From: Takakia lepidozioides
Lineage: Eukaryota; Streptophyta; Takakiopsida; Takakiales; Takakiaceae
NCBI GenBank assembly: GCA_030704615.1
Contig: CM060733.1
Span: 71,920,001 to 71,984,000 of the forward strand
Direction of reading: 5' to 3'
Length of the DNA stretch: 64,000 nt
Shown: positions 11,601 through 22,918 of the stretch, piece after piece
How positions within the stretch are numbered: position 1 is the first letter of the stretch
Layout: each line of letters begins with the position of its first letter
Notes under the pieces: model-generated
Database searches by the model: none
What the model was told of the DNA's origin: nothing
Seen by the model: the letters and a program-made list of their open reading frames with translations, nothing else
Position numbers and translations under genes: made by a program

Positions 11601-14600
11601 TAGGAATATTGCTCACATCTACTTTTTGAGCCATTCCAGTCTCTCAATCAATTATCACTTTCCAAGAAAGCATGAACATCACAGAATTCAGGCCATGTTA
11701 GAACTTGTGTTCTTCTATAAGAAACAAAATTCTTCCACGCTGATACATCGTGGAGAATTGTGAGTTCTTTCCTCCAAACTCTATCGACTCCTTTTAATTT
11801 CATTGTGTGTCTCGAAATTATTAGTTTGTTCTCATTAGTGACACTCTCTCTTGAGCCACAACCATGGCTCTGATACCATGTGAAAACATCTATTCTATCC
11901 AGAGTCAATCACACACATAATCGTGTAAAACATAGAACTAGATTAAATAGATCTTACATCAAGAGAGAAAGTGTTCACAAGAGAGATCTACACTCTTTGT
12001 GTCTCGGCTGAGTCTGGTGGTTCTACATCTACTCAACTGTTGAGCTCTGTACCGTTCCACACTCCTTGGTGACTTCAACCACCTAACCACTTCAGATGTA
12101 AGACTTGGATGTAACTGCACATCCTTAATCTATAATCTAGTACATCCTACACTATACACTGACAGAGAATTATAGATGTATTCCTTCAACATTGACTCTC
12201 CAGGTGGAATTCTGGTCGTTCAGATTATGGCCAGGAGCTGCCCATTTGTTATGACTTTGAGCTATGAAACTTAGTCTCATGAAATGCAAGCTGTCCTGTC
12301 AGAAATCTGATACTTGATGACTGGTTTTGTGGGGAGGCAGGTGGTGATTCCAAGGAGTCCCTTGCAAGCAAAAGGCCTCCTGCTTGCTTCGATTCGAGAC
12401 CCTAACCCAGTCATATTCTTTGAGCCAAAGGTACGGGCCCCACCCCTCCTGTTTGACATTTGACGTTCAGTCCGGGCTTCAGTGAGTTACTAGTTGCAGA
12501 TATTCAGTTCAGGCTACATCAACAACTCATGTTATCATCATTAACAGTGTGTGATGGCAATTGTATGGTAAGAGGACAGTGGCTGTATCGGTTGGCAGTG
12601 GAGGAGGTGCCTGACGATGACTACACTCTACCCCTTTCAAGGGCTGAGGTGAGGTGTTTTACACATAGTTCAACTGTTTGCTGCAGTATGACGAACATTG
12701 CTTTTATCTGGTCTGACCAATAGTCTCTGATCACTTCATTAAACAGACTTACTAGATGAGACTTCTAAGCCCTGATCCAATTGTCAGGTCTTTCATATGG
12801 ATCTTCAATTGGATCTTGGATAAGGGACTAAGAACAGGGAAATAACAGCTGATTTTGTCAGGGCCCATTTTGCGAAGACACTTCTGACAGCAATGTGCAG
12901 TTAGTCACCCAGATGGACCTGGGAGTGATGCCCTTGGTGTACAGCATAACCTCTGGAATGCACTGGATGTGTACAGAATGTACTGTTTCTTTCAGGACTT
13001 TCTCTCTGTCTCCCTGTCTCTAAATTTCTTGCTTTCATGTTCCTATTTCCTTACTCTCTCTTTCTTTTTTATAACCGGTCTCTCGCTTATGGGATAACAC
13101 TGCAGGTCATGAGACAGGGAAGTGACATCACACTGGTGGGATGGGGTGCACAACTTATCATTATGGAACAGGCTTGCACTGATGCAAGCAAGGTACTCAG
13201 AATCTATCCACAATGTCTCTTGGAAAACAACTTCTGAGTAGCTCTCTGGACTTTCCATGGAATTATGGGGTTTCCCTCCCATGGATCCAGTAAAAAGTCT
13301 TTCTTCTTTTTCTCTGGTGCCGCGGATGCACTAAAAAAAAAAAAAATCCTGGCTCTCTCTGTCTCTCTCTCTCTCCCACTCTCGGCACTAGACTGAAATT
13401 CAAACTCTGTAAACAGATAAGGGGGATTGTAAGTGCCCATTGTGTGGGCAACCTGGAGAATATCCACTTCCTGATTCATTGTCCTGGGTACTCTCACCAG
13501 GGAGACACCCTCTTCAATTTCCATCAAGGGAATTGTTCCTGTACCTCTGTTTACCAACTTTGAAAATCTCATGGCTGGATTCTAGTAGTTGGGCAAATCA
13601 CACACAGCAGATTGATGTTTGGGTGAAGGGATTTCTAGAGGATATCTGGAAAACTCGGATCAATTGCATGTTTCAAGGTAAGTCATACTACCGGCATCAG
13701 CCCCTGACAAAGGTAGTTTCTGTCCCTTTGTGTTCCGCTCAAACTGGGCGCGGGGTCAATGGCCACAAGGCTTATGAGTACATTCTCTCCCTCTCTCAAG
13801 GTAAGTCACACTACCGGAGTGAGTCCCTCACAAAGGTAGTACCTGTTCGATCTACAAATCATCTGAGCTACAATCTGATTGGTGGGCTCAGGCGAATAGC
13901 ATGTCTAATACCAGATACCCTAAGATAATCAACTCTATTTCCTGGCTGTCCTGTTAAACAGGCTAAATCCTGGCGGAAAAGGATAGAGGAGGAGTTTTTG
14001 TATCTGAATATTAGCCCAGAAGAATTGACCCTGCTAGATGAAGCTGACCTGGAAATTGCAGTGTCTAATGCCATGTCAGATGCCCATGGACTTGAAAATG
14101 AACTTAGACATAAAACTTCCCTCAACGTGTTTGCAGTCTGGGCAAGGACCTTAAGGATGATCTCAAGGGCGTACCTACCCTCGGCACTAAACTGAAACTC
14201 AGGGCAAGAAGCCTACCTTTTGAACAATAAACAGATGCAGGGAGGAAAAGGTGCCTGATGTGCGGGCAGCCTGAAGACAATATCCATTTTTTGATAGATC
14301 GTCCAGGAAATTCTCACCAGAGAGTGAACCTCTTCAGGAACATCCAGATCATTGTTCCCGCACCTCTGTTCACCAACTTTGAAAATCTTGAGGCTGAGCC
14401 TAAAGCCCTGGCCCTCACACACAGCAAGTTGATGCTTCAGCTGACAAGAAACGGCTTGTGTGAAGTGCAGGAGGGCATTTCATGTGAACTAATTGATTTG
14501 CGCACACTTATTCCCTGGGATCGAGAACTGGTGGAAGCATCCGTCAACAAGACAGGACGGCTTTTGGTAAGTCACCTTGTTGCAGCATTCAGATAAAAGG

Positions 14601-15563
14601 TGTGATTGGTGGGTTTGTCATTGTGAGGAATTTCATCTCTCAGTGCGGATGTTTTCCCATAGTGTGATTTTGGATTGTGACAGGTGAGTCATGAGGCACC
14701 CATCACTGGAGGATTTGGGGGAGAAATTGCAGCATCCATAGCTGAGCACTGCTTCCTACGAGTAAGGATGCCTTGCTTTGTCTGCTTTGTCCACAACGTC
14801 AACGCAGCCAATGTAGACAGTTTGGAACAACCACAGAGAAGGCATGGTTTTTATTGTAGAATAATAGTTTCATCTTTTGATGCTGAAAGACACAGAATTT
14901 GTGCCGAAATTGTAATTTAGATAGATAACAGCACAGATAGATCCAGCTGCAGGTAGGGACTGGAATGTGAACTTGATGGATTCCCATGTAAGAACTTAGT
15001 AGGCCGTTTTAATATGTATGATGACCATTTCTCTCTTACCAGCGAACTTTGTGCAGTTGGAAGCGCCAATTGCCCGTGTCTGTGGCCTTGACACACCCTT
15101 TCCTTTGGTGTATGAGCCATTTTATATGCCAAACAAGAATAAGGTATCCTTCTCTCTCTGTGTGTGGGGGCCTACCAGAATCATTATCATGTTTTGTAGT
15201 GTGATGACATTGTCAACTCATAATCAACCTGTTCTCTGGAACCTGATTACCATTGCACACGCTTGGCAATTTGGGGCTAAATCCATTGTCCAGTAAGTCA
15301 ACAGCCCACTCCAGAAACGTTAGTAGCATCTGGGCTTACGACCTCAAAGATGCATCATATGCCAGTGAGTCGGTTCTACTTTTCCTTTCAGGGTCATTGG
15401 CCACAATAGAGCATACTTGTGCATGTCAAGCCACTCCAATAGTCCTTAAAACGTTGTATTTCTCTTATGGCATTGCAATCACATTTCACTTCTCATCAGG
15501 TTTCTCTATTGGTTTTGTTTCTTGCAGATATTGGATGCTATTAAGGCGGCTGTCAATTACTAG
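5632..15563 (+). CDS. BCKDHB: Branched-chain 2-oxo acid dehydrogenase E1 beta subunit (mitochondrial), 13 exons
   Basis: E1-beta pairs with E1-alpha in the thiamine-diphosphate decarboxylase that oxidises the keto acids of valine, leucine and isoleucine in mitochondria. Exons: 5,632-5,882; 6,159-6,270; 6,367-6,402; 6,662-6,721; 7,021-7,078; 7,413-7,510; 12,341-12,430; 12,580-12,648; 13,106-13,192; 14,471-14,566; 14,684-14,761; 15,057-15,143; 15,528-15,563. All junctions are GT-AG and in phase, giving 1,158 bases and 385 residues, close to family size. Recognisable blocks in order: [147 protein letters not shown]. The first 50 residues are rich in Arg and Ser, as in a mitochondrial targeting peptide. 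The start at 5,632 is the first ATG of that open frame. Intron 6 holds a Copia element and intron 9 holds LINE pieces, yet every exon is intact. Confidence 0.96.
7696..8004 (-). repeat. Copia 3' LTR
   Basis: The LTR is 309 bases, starting TGTGAAAACATC and ending TTCCTTCA as read on the plus strand. On the element's strand it is preceded by a purine-rich stretch (AGTGGGAG, about 8,005-8,012), the likely plus-strand primer. It is nearly identical to 11,879-12,188. Confidence 0.95.
8011..9460 (-). pseudogene. Copia reverse transcriptase and RNase H
   Basis: The minus strand encodes the Copia RT ([46 protein letters not shown] with the YVDD active site intact) and RNase H ([38 protein letters not shown]). 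An in-frame TGA near 8,438 replaces what is usually Trp between RT and RNase H. Another stop lies upstream of 9,342 at the start of the RT palm. The protein would end at 8,011. Apart from these stops, spacing and motifs are normal for the family. Confidence 0.9.
9584..11026 (-). pseudogene. Copia gag end, protease and integrase
   Basis: This is an open frame of about 480 residues on the minus strand. In order it has a CCHC zinc knuckle ([14 protein letters not shown]), the aspartic protease site ([11 protein letters not shown]), the GAG-pre-integrase HxH/CxxC region ([25 protein letters not shown]), and the integrase core ([48 protein letters not shown]). The D, D and E of the integrase are present. 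It is separated from gag by a frame change at 11,026 and from RT by stops near 9,584-9,480. Confidence 0.92.
11026..11634 (-). pseudogene. Copia gag (capsid part), interrupted by stops
   Basis: A start at 11,634 gives [20 protein letters not shown], a typical Copia gag N-terminus. The frame meets TAG near 11,424 and TAA near 11,246, with recognisable gag sequence between and after them ([58 protein letters not shown]). Gag is therefore broken although the LTRs are almost identical. The copy probably moved with proteins supplied by other copies. Confidence 0.85.
11867..11878 (-). other. Copia primer binding site (tRNA-iMet)
   Basis: On the minus strand the 5' LTR is followed directly by TGGTATCAGAGC, complementary to the 3' end of plant initiator tRNA-Met. 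This sets the LTR boundary at 11,879. Confidence 0.93.
11879..12188 (-). repeat. Copia 5' LTR
   Basis: The LTR is 310 bases and differs from the other LTR by about two substitutions and one inserted base. The flanking ACATT at 12,189-12,193 is the target duplication. Confidence 0.95.
13330..14445 (+). mobile_element. LINE 3' fragments in intron 9 of the E1-beta gene
   Basis: An A-run (13,334) and a (CT)n tract (13,352-13,376) precede a 5'-truncated LINE piece. It begins CACTCTCGGCACTAGACTGA and encodes the C-terminal zinc knuckle in broken frames. It ends near 13,800 at the family's 3' end (CTTATGAGTACATTCTCTC). A second, longer 3' piece in the same orientation follows from about 13,860 to 14,440. 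It includes [18 protein letters not shown] and [17 protein letters not shown], where one zinc-ligand Cys reads Arg. The family is the same as the large cluster at 25.4-37.4 kb. Confidence 0.88.
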
Positions 15564-16630
15564 CATTGTAGGAGATGCTTTGACTGGACCTGATGGCTAA
15601 AGAGGGCAATGTAGTAACCAGGAGATCCTTTCATGCAGGCTGTCTTGGAGGATAAGAGAGACATGGCAGTGTGAGGTGCTTTCCTACAATCTGCTCCATG
15701 AACCTCCAGAGTGGTTTTTCTTCAAAAAAATCCTGAACGCAAGTAGGTTGAAGATTGAGTTGTACATTGCCGACACAGTATTGATAGGACATGGCCCGTT
15801 TCAGAGGGAAATTAGTAAGCAAATCCCATGACAAGATTGAAATGCAATTGCTTTCTAACCCAATGCCAATTGGACTACCTTCCAGGTGGGGTCCATCTAC
15901 TGCAATGGCAATACCATGCTGTCATTGTGGTATTGATTAGTCCCTCTTTCATTTATTCGAAACTTTCTGAATTCAAGAGCTCCAAACATGTGATTTATAT
16001 TGTGTGCAACTGCCTCTGGTGGGCAGTGCAGGATTCATGGGGAGCCAAATGGTCAATTATGCAGGCTGCGCAGTGGGCTTCCTCCCTAGTATATTAACAG
16101 TGGTCACTACCTGCCTGACCAGATTGCAGACAGCCCTGCCCGACTCATCACAACATTCCATCCAACAGCGCAAAAAGTTGTACCGCAGATGGGTGCTGCT
16201 GCCAGAAAAACTTAACTTTCTGGCATTGGCAGCATTAGTTTTGTGGAATCTATATGTTTTCTGGTGATGACCAATGTCAGCAAAAAGCTTGGTAAAGAAA
16301 ATGATGAGCATGAGCAGTGTGGGTCTACAGGGTCACAGGTTTGATTTTATCTTTTTGATCAACTCTCACAGGAGCTAACCCAAAATTCCCTGAATTGGTC
16401 ATTGTTCCCCTGTAAGCCTTATGCCATAGCGGCTGTGCTTAGTTCTTTTTGCATTTAGGTTATGTACAATTTTCTGTAAGGGCTTGTCCTGGTCAGTTTT
16501 ACACTAGAGGGGAAGAAATTGGTAGAGTAGGTGGACAGACCACTGAGATAGAGTAGAATGGAAGCTACGCAGGCCTGCAAGTAATTACTAGTGTAGAATA
16601 GTCGATAAAGAAAACCAGTGAATTTACAGA
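15564..16630. other. 3' flank of the E1-beta gene, no further gene seen
   Basis: After the stop codon at 15,561-15,563 there is about 1 kb of unique sequence with no convincing exon on either strand. The 3' UTR and polyadenylation site must lie in its first part. No clear signal fixes the end. Confidence 0.5.
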
Positions 16631-16639
16631 GCCTACTGC

Positions 16640-16765
16640 TCAACACACAGAGGGCCCAATGAATTGTCTGAAGGCACACGTTGAAGGATTGAACCCAGGA
16701 TCATTAGGTTATGCAGAGGCAAGGCACAAACACCCAACCACTGGGCTACCTGCTCAAGTGCAGTA
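16640..16765 (-). mobile_element. Probable tRNA-derived SINE head
   Basis: Read on the minus strand, 16,757-16,680 has an A-box-like stretch (GTAGCCCAGTGGTTGGGTG) and, about 35 bases on, a B box (GGTTCAATCC). These are the spacing and sequence of an RNA polymerase III promoter inside a tRNA-like head. No poly(A) tail or target duplication could be fixed, so the limits are approximate. It is not a functional tRNA because no cloverleaf can be completed. Confidence 0.5.
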
Positions 16766-16799
16766 GACAAAAGGAAAAAGTAGTAAACAGTGGCGACCA

Positions 16800-18130
16800 T
16801 ACCACCGGGGTATAGGACAATCAAGAAAATGAGAAGATGGCTGACGAAGGGGAGTGCGAGTTGAGAACTCGAGAAGATGATGTAAGCTTGTTCATAGTAG
16901 TCGAGATAATCCGGAGAGTGCTCGGGGAAGCCAAGCCCCGGTAGTTATCAGAGTTTTCAGAGCGGAAAACGAGAATCACGACGACAGCTTTGCGTGCAAG
17001 GGAAAAAAGAACCGAACGCAAAGGCAGTGGCCTTCCTACGAAAGCATCCTGAGTTACTTTCCTTTTAGTAGAAGCAAACGAGGTAGGATCCTTACGTACT
17101 AGGGAATGGGCAAGCGGGGTAAGCTGCCTCGCGAGCCGGGCGCCACCCGCAGATTCGCCAGCGGCGAGCCCATTCCTGAGCGTTAAGGAGTTTTGGGGCA
17201 GATTATGGGCCCCTAGAGCCAATCAGAGGCTGCAAATCCTAACAAAGTCAAGTCTCTAGGGAGAACCGAAAGGCATATAATCGTTTGGGCACACAGACGT
17301 CGTCAATCTTCTTTGATTGAAATACTCAACAGTAAAGACTCATAGGAGCGTTCGGCATTAACGAGTTGTAGAAAGGCGATGACAACAATGTCGAGTGGCC
17401 TAGGAGCTGCAATGAGTGGAGGAGCCCACATAGCTGCAGCCAAGATGACGGTTGCATAATTCAAGGATGGTGATGACCCCGAACCCCACATCAAGTTGCT
17501 AGAAGCGATGTATGAGGCTAATGGGGATGCCAGCGAGCAGAACAAGCTCACATTGTGTATTTGTTCACCACGAAAGGGATAATTCGACGAGTGGGCGCGC
17601 TATCTACTGGACCGTGCGCCACATCAAGCAGAAAAGGAAAAGAAGTGTGGAAGATTACTACAAAAGACTGCAGAAGCTGAATAGCGCTCAATGGGTGTTT
17701 AGATTACACATATCGGGAATGCCCCAGGACACGTTAGAAAAAGCTTTCAAATCATCCGATCATATAAGAAGATTATGAATATGAAGCCAGACCTAGCTGG
17801 AGAAAGAAGAATGGGAAAGCGTCAAGTGAAGAAATGGAATCCTTGTCCTTCGAGTCCAGCTCCGACTCCGAAATGGAACGTAAACACGAGAAAAAAGACA
17901 AAAAGGGGAAATCCAAAGCGAAAGTCGTAGTGCGCAAAGACGTGTAGTACACAACTGCAAGAACTATGGGTACTCAGCTGCAGAGTGCGCCATGCCGATG
18001 AGATAGTGCAGAATCTTGCAAAATGACCAACCACCCCACGGAAGGCTGTCGGTTCAACATGCGAGGGAAGAAGAACACCGAGCCACCCCACGTGAACTCG
18101 GCCTAAGCCGAAGATGCGGCCGTCACGAGA
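16800..18130 (+). pseudogene. Decayed retroelement gag region
   Basis: Broken coding sequence on the plus strand gives gag-like pieces. After an ATG near 17,388 come HIKLLEAMYEANGDASEQNK, EWARYLLDRAPHQAEKEKK and SGMPQDTLEKAFKSSDHI (17,711-17,764). Near 17,950 a Cys-rich stretch (CKNYGYSAAEC) may be the remains of a zinc knuckle. Frames change every 60-150 bases. No LTR, RT or integrase was found, so the class (probably LTR retrotransposon) is inference. Confidence 0.5.
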
Positions 18131-18175
18131 ACCAACCGAGGAGGACCAGGTCATGACCAAAATGATGGTTATTAC

Positions 18176-18990
18176 CAGTGTTGGGCGGTTACCCGCCGGG
18201 ACCCAGGTTAACCGCCGGTTCAGGTTAAGCGGAACCGGGCCCATTACTGCAGAACCTGACCCGAAACAGGAATCTGCCAATGGGGATTGGCACAGAACCG
18301 AACCCTTCGCGCTGGGTGTGAGAACTGGAGAAGGGGGCGCATGGGGATAAAAACAGGTCCAGGTTCTTGAACCCTTGGTGGGCCCTTGGCATAACATGGC
18401 CTAACCCTGGAGAGCTAGCTGGTGGCCCCATGGCAAAACTTCTTTAATGCTCTCAAGCTCCATGAGATCCTGGGTTCAATGCTTGAAGGCCATGACATTC
18501 TATGTTCGAAGCTTCAACGCCATGAGATCTGGGGTTCAATCTCCAGCTCCATGATATCCTGGCTAAGTTCATTAATGAAAATGTTAGAAGATGCCAATAC
18601 TTGCCAGATAGCTGAATAGTAATTTCAACCCATAAAATGTTATCCATTTTTTTCTACCAATTTATTTAGAGTATTTTTGTTTGTTTTTTTTGTGTTAGTG
18701 AAAACTAATAAAATCGTTGGATTTTAGTTCAAATATGTGAATACATTGCTATTTAATCTCCCGGACTGATAAAATATTTTAAATATAATTAAATTAAAAA
18801 AAATTAAAAAAAAAAGAACCGGAACGTAACCGGGAACCGTGGTTTTTATCAGCAACTAACCGGTAACCGGAACCGCCCCCATGTTTAAAAGTTGGATCCA
18901 GAACCGGATCCGGAACTGTCTCTTGAAATAATTGTGGAACCGGAACCAAAGGTTCCTTCACAAATGCAAGAACCGCCCAACACTGGTTAT
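18176..18990. repeat. Non-autonomous element rich in AACCGG/GGTTCC words
   Basis: Two clusters of AACCGG, GGTTACC and GGAACCG words (18,184-18,300 and 18,815-18,960) flank an AT-rich interior with A- and T-runs (18,600-18,815). The left edge reads GTGTTGGGCGGTTACC. The right edge, reverse-complemented, reads ACATGGGGGCGGTTCC. This looks like imperfect terminal inverted repeats of a hAT-like non-autonomous element. No 8-bp target duplication was found, so the class is a guess. Confidence 0.45.
18455..18565. repeat. 30-bp tandem repeat, about 3.5 units
   Basis: CCATGAGATC(C/T)GGGTTCAAT-like units start at about 18,460, 18,490, 18,520 and 18,549 with a period of 30 bases. The array lies inside the AACCGG-flanked element. 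Confidence 0.75.
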
Positions 18991-19125
18991 TACGTTATTA
19001 CAACAACACTCGAGGAGGTCCCAACCCCTTGCCCTCAAAGCAAAGGGCCGCTACACATTCTTTTCATGATTTTCTTATACGACAATGAGTTTCATTTGTG
19101 CATTCTTCTCAAGTGTTCATTCTTT

Positions 19126-19207
19126 TGCGTTATTCCCCCCCACTCCCCAGTTTGTGGAGCTTCTGTCTTCTTTTGATACGATTGTTAGGGGGATTTTTGG
19201 TCGTCTA
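19126..19207 (+). mobile_element. Detached fragment of the R2-like retrotransposon
   Basis: These 80 bases match 21,775-21,853 of the R2-like element with only a few differences (both contain CCCCAGTTTGTGGAGCTTCT). It is a short separate copy of the region after the RT, lying about 200 bases upstream of the larger copy and in the same orientation. Confidence 0.85.
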
Positions 19208-19315
19208 GACAGGATGCGGAACTTTCTGTGGGACCCGGCTGGTAAATGAAACAACAGGAGCGATGTACCTATATACAGGCCTTCATTACCTCTGCTGATG
19301 GTTTAACCTAAACAA

Positions 19316-22300
19316 GGACAGCGGGCAGAGTAGAGATGAAGATGGTGGAAAGCGATGGCCGACAGCGGGCAGAGGCCGATGGCGGGCAGAGGCCGATGGC
19401 GGACAACGGGCGGCTAGAGGCGGTAGACAGCCCAATCGTGGGTCTAAACGGGACACAGCAGCTGTGCAGGCTGGTGCCGGGCCCGCCCACTCCTCACACA
19501 CCAGCCTTCAGCGTGATAATGGTGGGCCCTTCTCTACCACACAAGGTAACCCTAGACGTCAGGGTGGTCAGCCCCCCTACACTAGGCACATCCGCCATAG
19601 CCATGGTACAGCCAAGGGCAATATTGGTGGTGGACACTGTCCCTCCTTTTAAGACAATAAGAGCAATAGAAATTGGGCCAAGAATAGTGCTACACCCTCC
19701 CACTCCGGTCACAGCAACCCTCATCCACGGAGGAGAGGAAGCGTTGTTGATGGTGAACCCTTCCACCCTACCCAAGGTCACAGCTCTATAGGAATGATAC
19801 CCGACAACCCCAAGTGAGGCACAACAACTCCAAATCAAGGGGCCAGGGCCTTCCCCAATTTGCCTTTCAGGTACATGGCGGCCTCCCACAGAGCTTTTTC
19901 CTCCACCTGGCTCGCCACCTCCTTCTAGACAGCGGACAGGTTCACCTGATCAGACCGCCCGTTCTTTTGCTCCATCTTATCTCCCACCACCAGCACCACC
20001 ATCTTCTCCACCAGACCGAGTGCCTTGTCCAGGTTGTGGTCGGATGTTTGCTTGTATCAGGGGGCTTGCACGTCATCGACACACGTGTTCTACACTTCAT
20101 CAGTCTTCTCCGGACAATCATTTGCCTACCCCGTTAGTGGCTCCTTCTGCCCAGACATGGCTTTGGATTGCGACCCTTGATGTTTTGGGAGCATTTCATT
20201 TAGGTTTGCCCCGTCCCCGGCTCTATACACGCATCCCAATGGCGCTTCGTAGAGAGGTACAACATGCTTTTCGCTTACCCTTGGACCGCCTTGCTCGGGA
20301 CCCTTACAACATTGCTGCTTGGTACCTTTTTCTGCTTTTTCCTCTATGGTGTCTAGTTTTTGCCTCCACGTGGTGGTGAATCCGGACATTGAGAGACGCG
20401 TGCCTGTCTTCGTAGATTTCTCTCTGGGGACTGGGAAACCCTTCAAGACGAACATTATCTACGTGCACAAGCACTTGCGGCGTGAATAGCTCATGATAGC
20501 CCACACCAGGCCACTCCATCCATCCACATGCGTTTTTGTCAGAGTCTTATGCTAGGCCGGGTAGGAGAGTATTCCCGTGCAGCTCGAGCTCTTGCTCCTC
20601 TTACCCAGCACCGCCTTCGGCTGATACTGTCACAGCTTTGGAGAATCTCCACCCCATTGCGGACGACATCATTCCTTCTTTTGTGGAGGACTTTGAACCT
20701 GCTGAGGACCTTTAATTGGATCGCGATACTTACATACAAGCATTCACCCGTAGCCCTCATCTTGCAGCAGCCGGTCCGTCTGGTTTGGTGTATGAACACC
20801 TCCGTGACTGTCTCAATCCACAGGACTCTGCTAGTGGCTTTTCCCAGCTGTTCCAAGTTTGTTCTTTTATTGCGATGGGACATATACCTATCTCAGTAGC
20901 ACGTTTGCTTGGAGCAGCACGGCTCTTGGCCATGTCCAAGAACACAGGTGGGATTTGTCATATTGCAGTGGGGGAGGTTCTGTATCGCTTGGTGAGCCGC
21001 TCTATCTGCATCCAGTTTTGGGAGGTCTTTTCTTCTCACTTCTCTCCACATCAGTTTGGGGTCGCTACTCCGGGAGGTTGTGAAGCGGTGGTGCATAGGA
21101 TTCGGGCTTCTCTTGACCTTCATCCAGACTGGGTCGTCCTTCAGGTGGATGTGACCAACGCCTAACACGGTGTCCAGATCAGCAATATTTCAGGAATTGC
21201 GATCAGCCGGCGGCGCATGCCATCAACTCATTCCCTTTGTGAGATTGTTTTATGCTTCCTCCACCCCTTTGTTTTACAGTCATCACACCCCGACCGGAGA
21301 TCTTACTATAATCCAGTCCGAAGTAGGAACTCGTCAGGGCGATCCATTAGGGGGACCTCTTTTTGCTTTTGCCCACTTCCGAGCCCTTCGCTCATCTACG
21401 CAAGCCTTCCAATCCTGTATATTTCCTTCTATTGCTGATGATACCCACATCACTGGCCCTCCCACTGATATCCTTTTGGCTTTCCATCACTTTGCTACCC
21501 TTCACTCTCTTGGGCTCACTGTTCAACCTCGCAAATCCACAGTTTTGTCACCCTCTGGTCTGCCTTCAGATTTCGTGCCCCCTGTCGACTTGCTAGCACC
21601 ATCTGAGGGTATTCGAATGTTAGGTGTTCCCTTTGGTACTACCCCTTACACAACATCATTCCTCCAAGACGTTTTGCTACAAGATACAAGCCATATAGAG
21701 CTTCTTCGGGATATGCAGGTAGCATATGGCATTCTCACTAAATGTTTTTTACAGCGACCTTCTTATCTTTTGCGTTGTTTCCCTCTCACTCCCCAGTTTG
21801 TGGAGCTTCTGCCTTCTTTTGATACGACTGTTAGGGGGATTTTTGGTCGTCTATTAGGCCCAGGTGCATTTGATAGTGAGCAGGGGCCCTTGGCATGTCG
21901 TCAGGCTACCCTCCCAATCTCTTCTGGAGGAGTGGGTTTACTATCCACAGTCGTCACTGCCCCTGCTGCCTTCCTAGGTAGTTGGGCCTTAGTCGCTCCA
22001 ACCTTGGCATCTCGGTTTCTGTGTCAGCAACTCCCTTTTCTCATGGAGGTGGTTGCCCACATCGACGATGGCTCTTTGTCCTTCTAGCAACATCTTCGTT
22101 CAGCGTGGGATCTCATCCCAACACAGCACGGGCATGTCTGCCACCCTTTGAACAGTTGGTCACTCAAGGTCTGGAGCATTTACAGGATACCGTCATGGAA
22201 CGCGTGCACCAACACTCATTTTCCAGCATGCTTTCCGACGCTCCTTCAGATTCACATCGGGCGAGACTTCTCTCGTGCGCAGGGCCGGAGCAGGCGTGTG

Positions 22301-22918
22301 GATCACAGTACGACCAACCATTGCACCCTTCCGTATGTCTTTTGCTGTATTTACCACCTCCTTACGAGTTCGACTAGGTCTGCCGCATCCCTCTGTGTTA
22401 AGACTACAACAGTGTGTCGCCATCCTCTCGATTCACTCGGCGTACATCTTCTTCGTTGCTCCTGCGGTGGAGAACGCACTGCGACCCATGACGTCGTCCG
22501 GGATGCAGCAACTGCGGGTGCTCGTGATGCTGGGATACATGTCATTCGAAAGCATGTGCACATACTCCCATCGACCCACGATCACCATTCCACTCGACGA
22601 TGGGTTGACATTGTTCTCTCACAGAACAGATTGCGTACATTGGCGGACGTTGTCATCGCTGATCCTACTAGGTCGGATCTCCTGCCCCGCACAGCCTCAT
22701 CACAGGGAGTTGCCGCTTCAGTAGCTGCGCAGGGAATGGAGCATGACTATCGGGCACGTCATTCCACAGACACATTCCTTCCTTTGGCAGTCGAGATCTT
22801 TGGTTGTTTGCATCATCAATTCAACGAGTTCCTTCGCACATGTGCCCGTCGTGCAGCGGAAAACAAAAGCCTTGGAAGCCCATACGCCTTTGTTCTTGTA
22901 GTTTTATTTAGACAATGA
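19316..22918 (+). pseudogene. R2-like non-LTR retrotransposon (zinc finger, RT, restriction-like endonuclease), decayed
   Basis: The plus strand holds one broken open reading frame. Near 20,026 there is a C2H2 finger (CPGCGRMFACIRGLARHRHTC in parts), as in R2-type proteins. From 20,716 the RT begins (AAGPSGLVYEHLRDCLNP; HQFGVATPGGCEAVVHRIRA; DWVVLQVDVTNA). The RT is stopped by TAA at 21,163 and resumes in a new frame (SEVGTRQGDPLGGPLFAFAH, and IADDTHI as the catalytic box, 21,430). After 22,400 come a Cys-His cluster (HPLDSLGVHLLRCSCGGER) and a PD-(D/E)xK-like endonuclease stretch (RRWVDIVL, ADVVIADPTR). N-terminal finger, central RT and C-terminal endonuclease is the order of R2/CRE-clade elements. 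At least five frame breaks make it dead. No target site or poly(A) tail is evident. Confidence 0.8.

Larger units (their letters stand above)
7691..12193 (-). mobile_element. Copia LTR retrotransposon in intron 6 of the E1-beta gene
   Basis: The element occupies 7,696-12,188 on the minus strand. Its two LTRs (TGTGAAAAC...CCTTCA) are flanked by the 5-bp target duplication ACATT (7,691-7,695 and 12,189-12,193). It sits antisense to the host gene, wholly within an intron. The LTRs differ at about three positions in 310, so insertion was recent. Domain order on the minus strand is gag, zinc knuckle, protease, integrase, RT, RNase H, which is the Copia order. Several in-frame stops and frame changes interrupt the coding region. 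Confidence 0.96.

Noticed and set aside
18300-18360. Genes on the minus strand at 17.8-18.4 kb (191-codon frame)
   Set aside because: No motif, low-complexity composition, and overlap with the gag remnant and AACCGG repeats.
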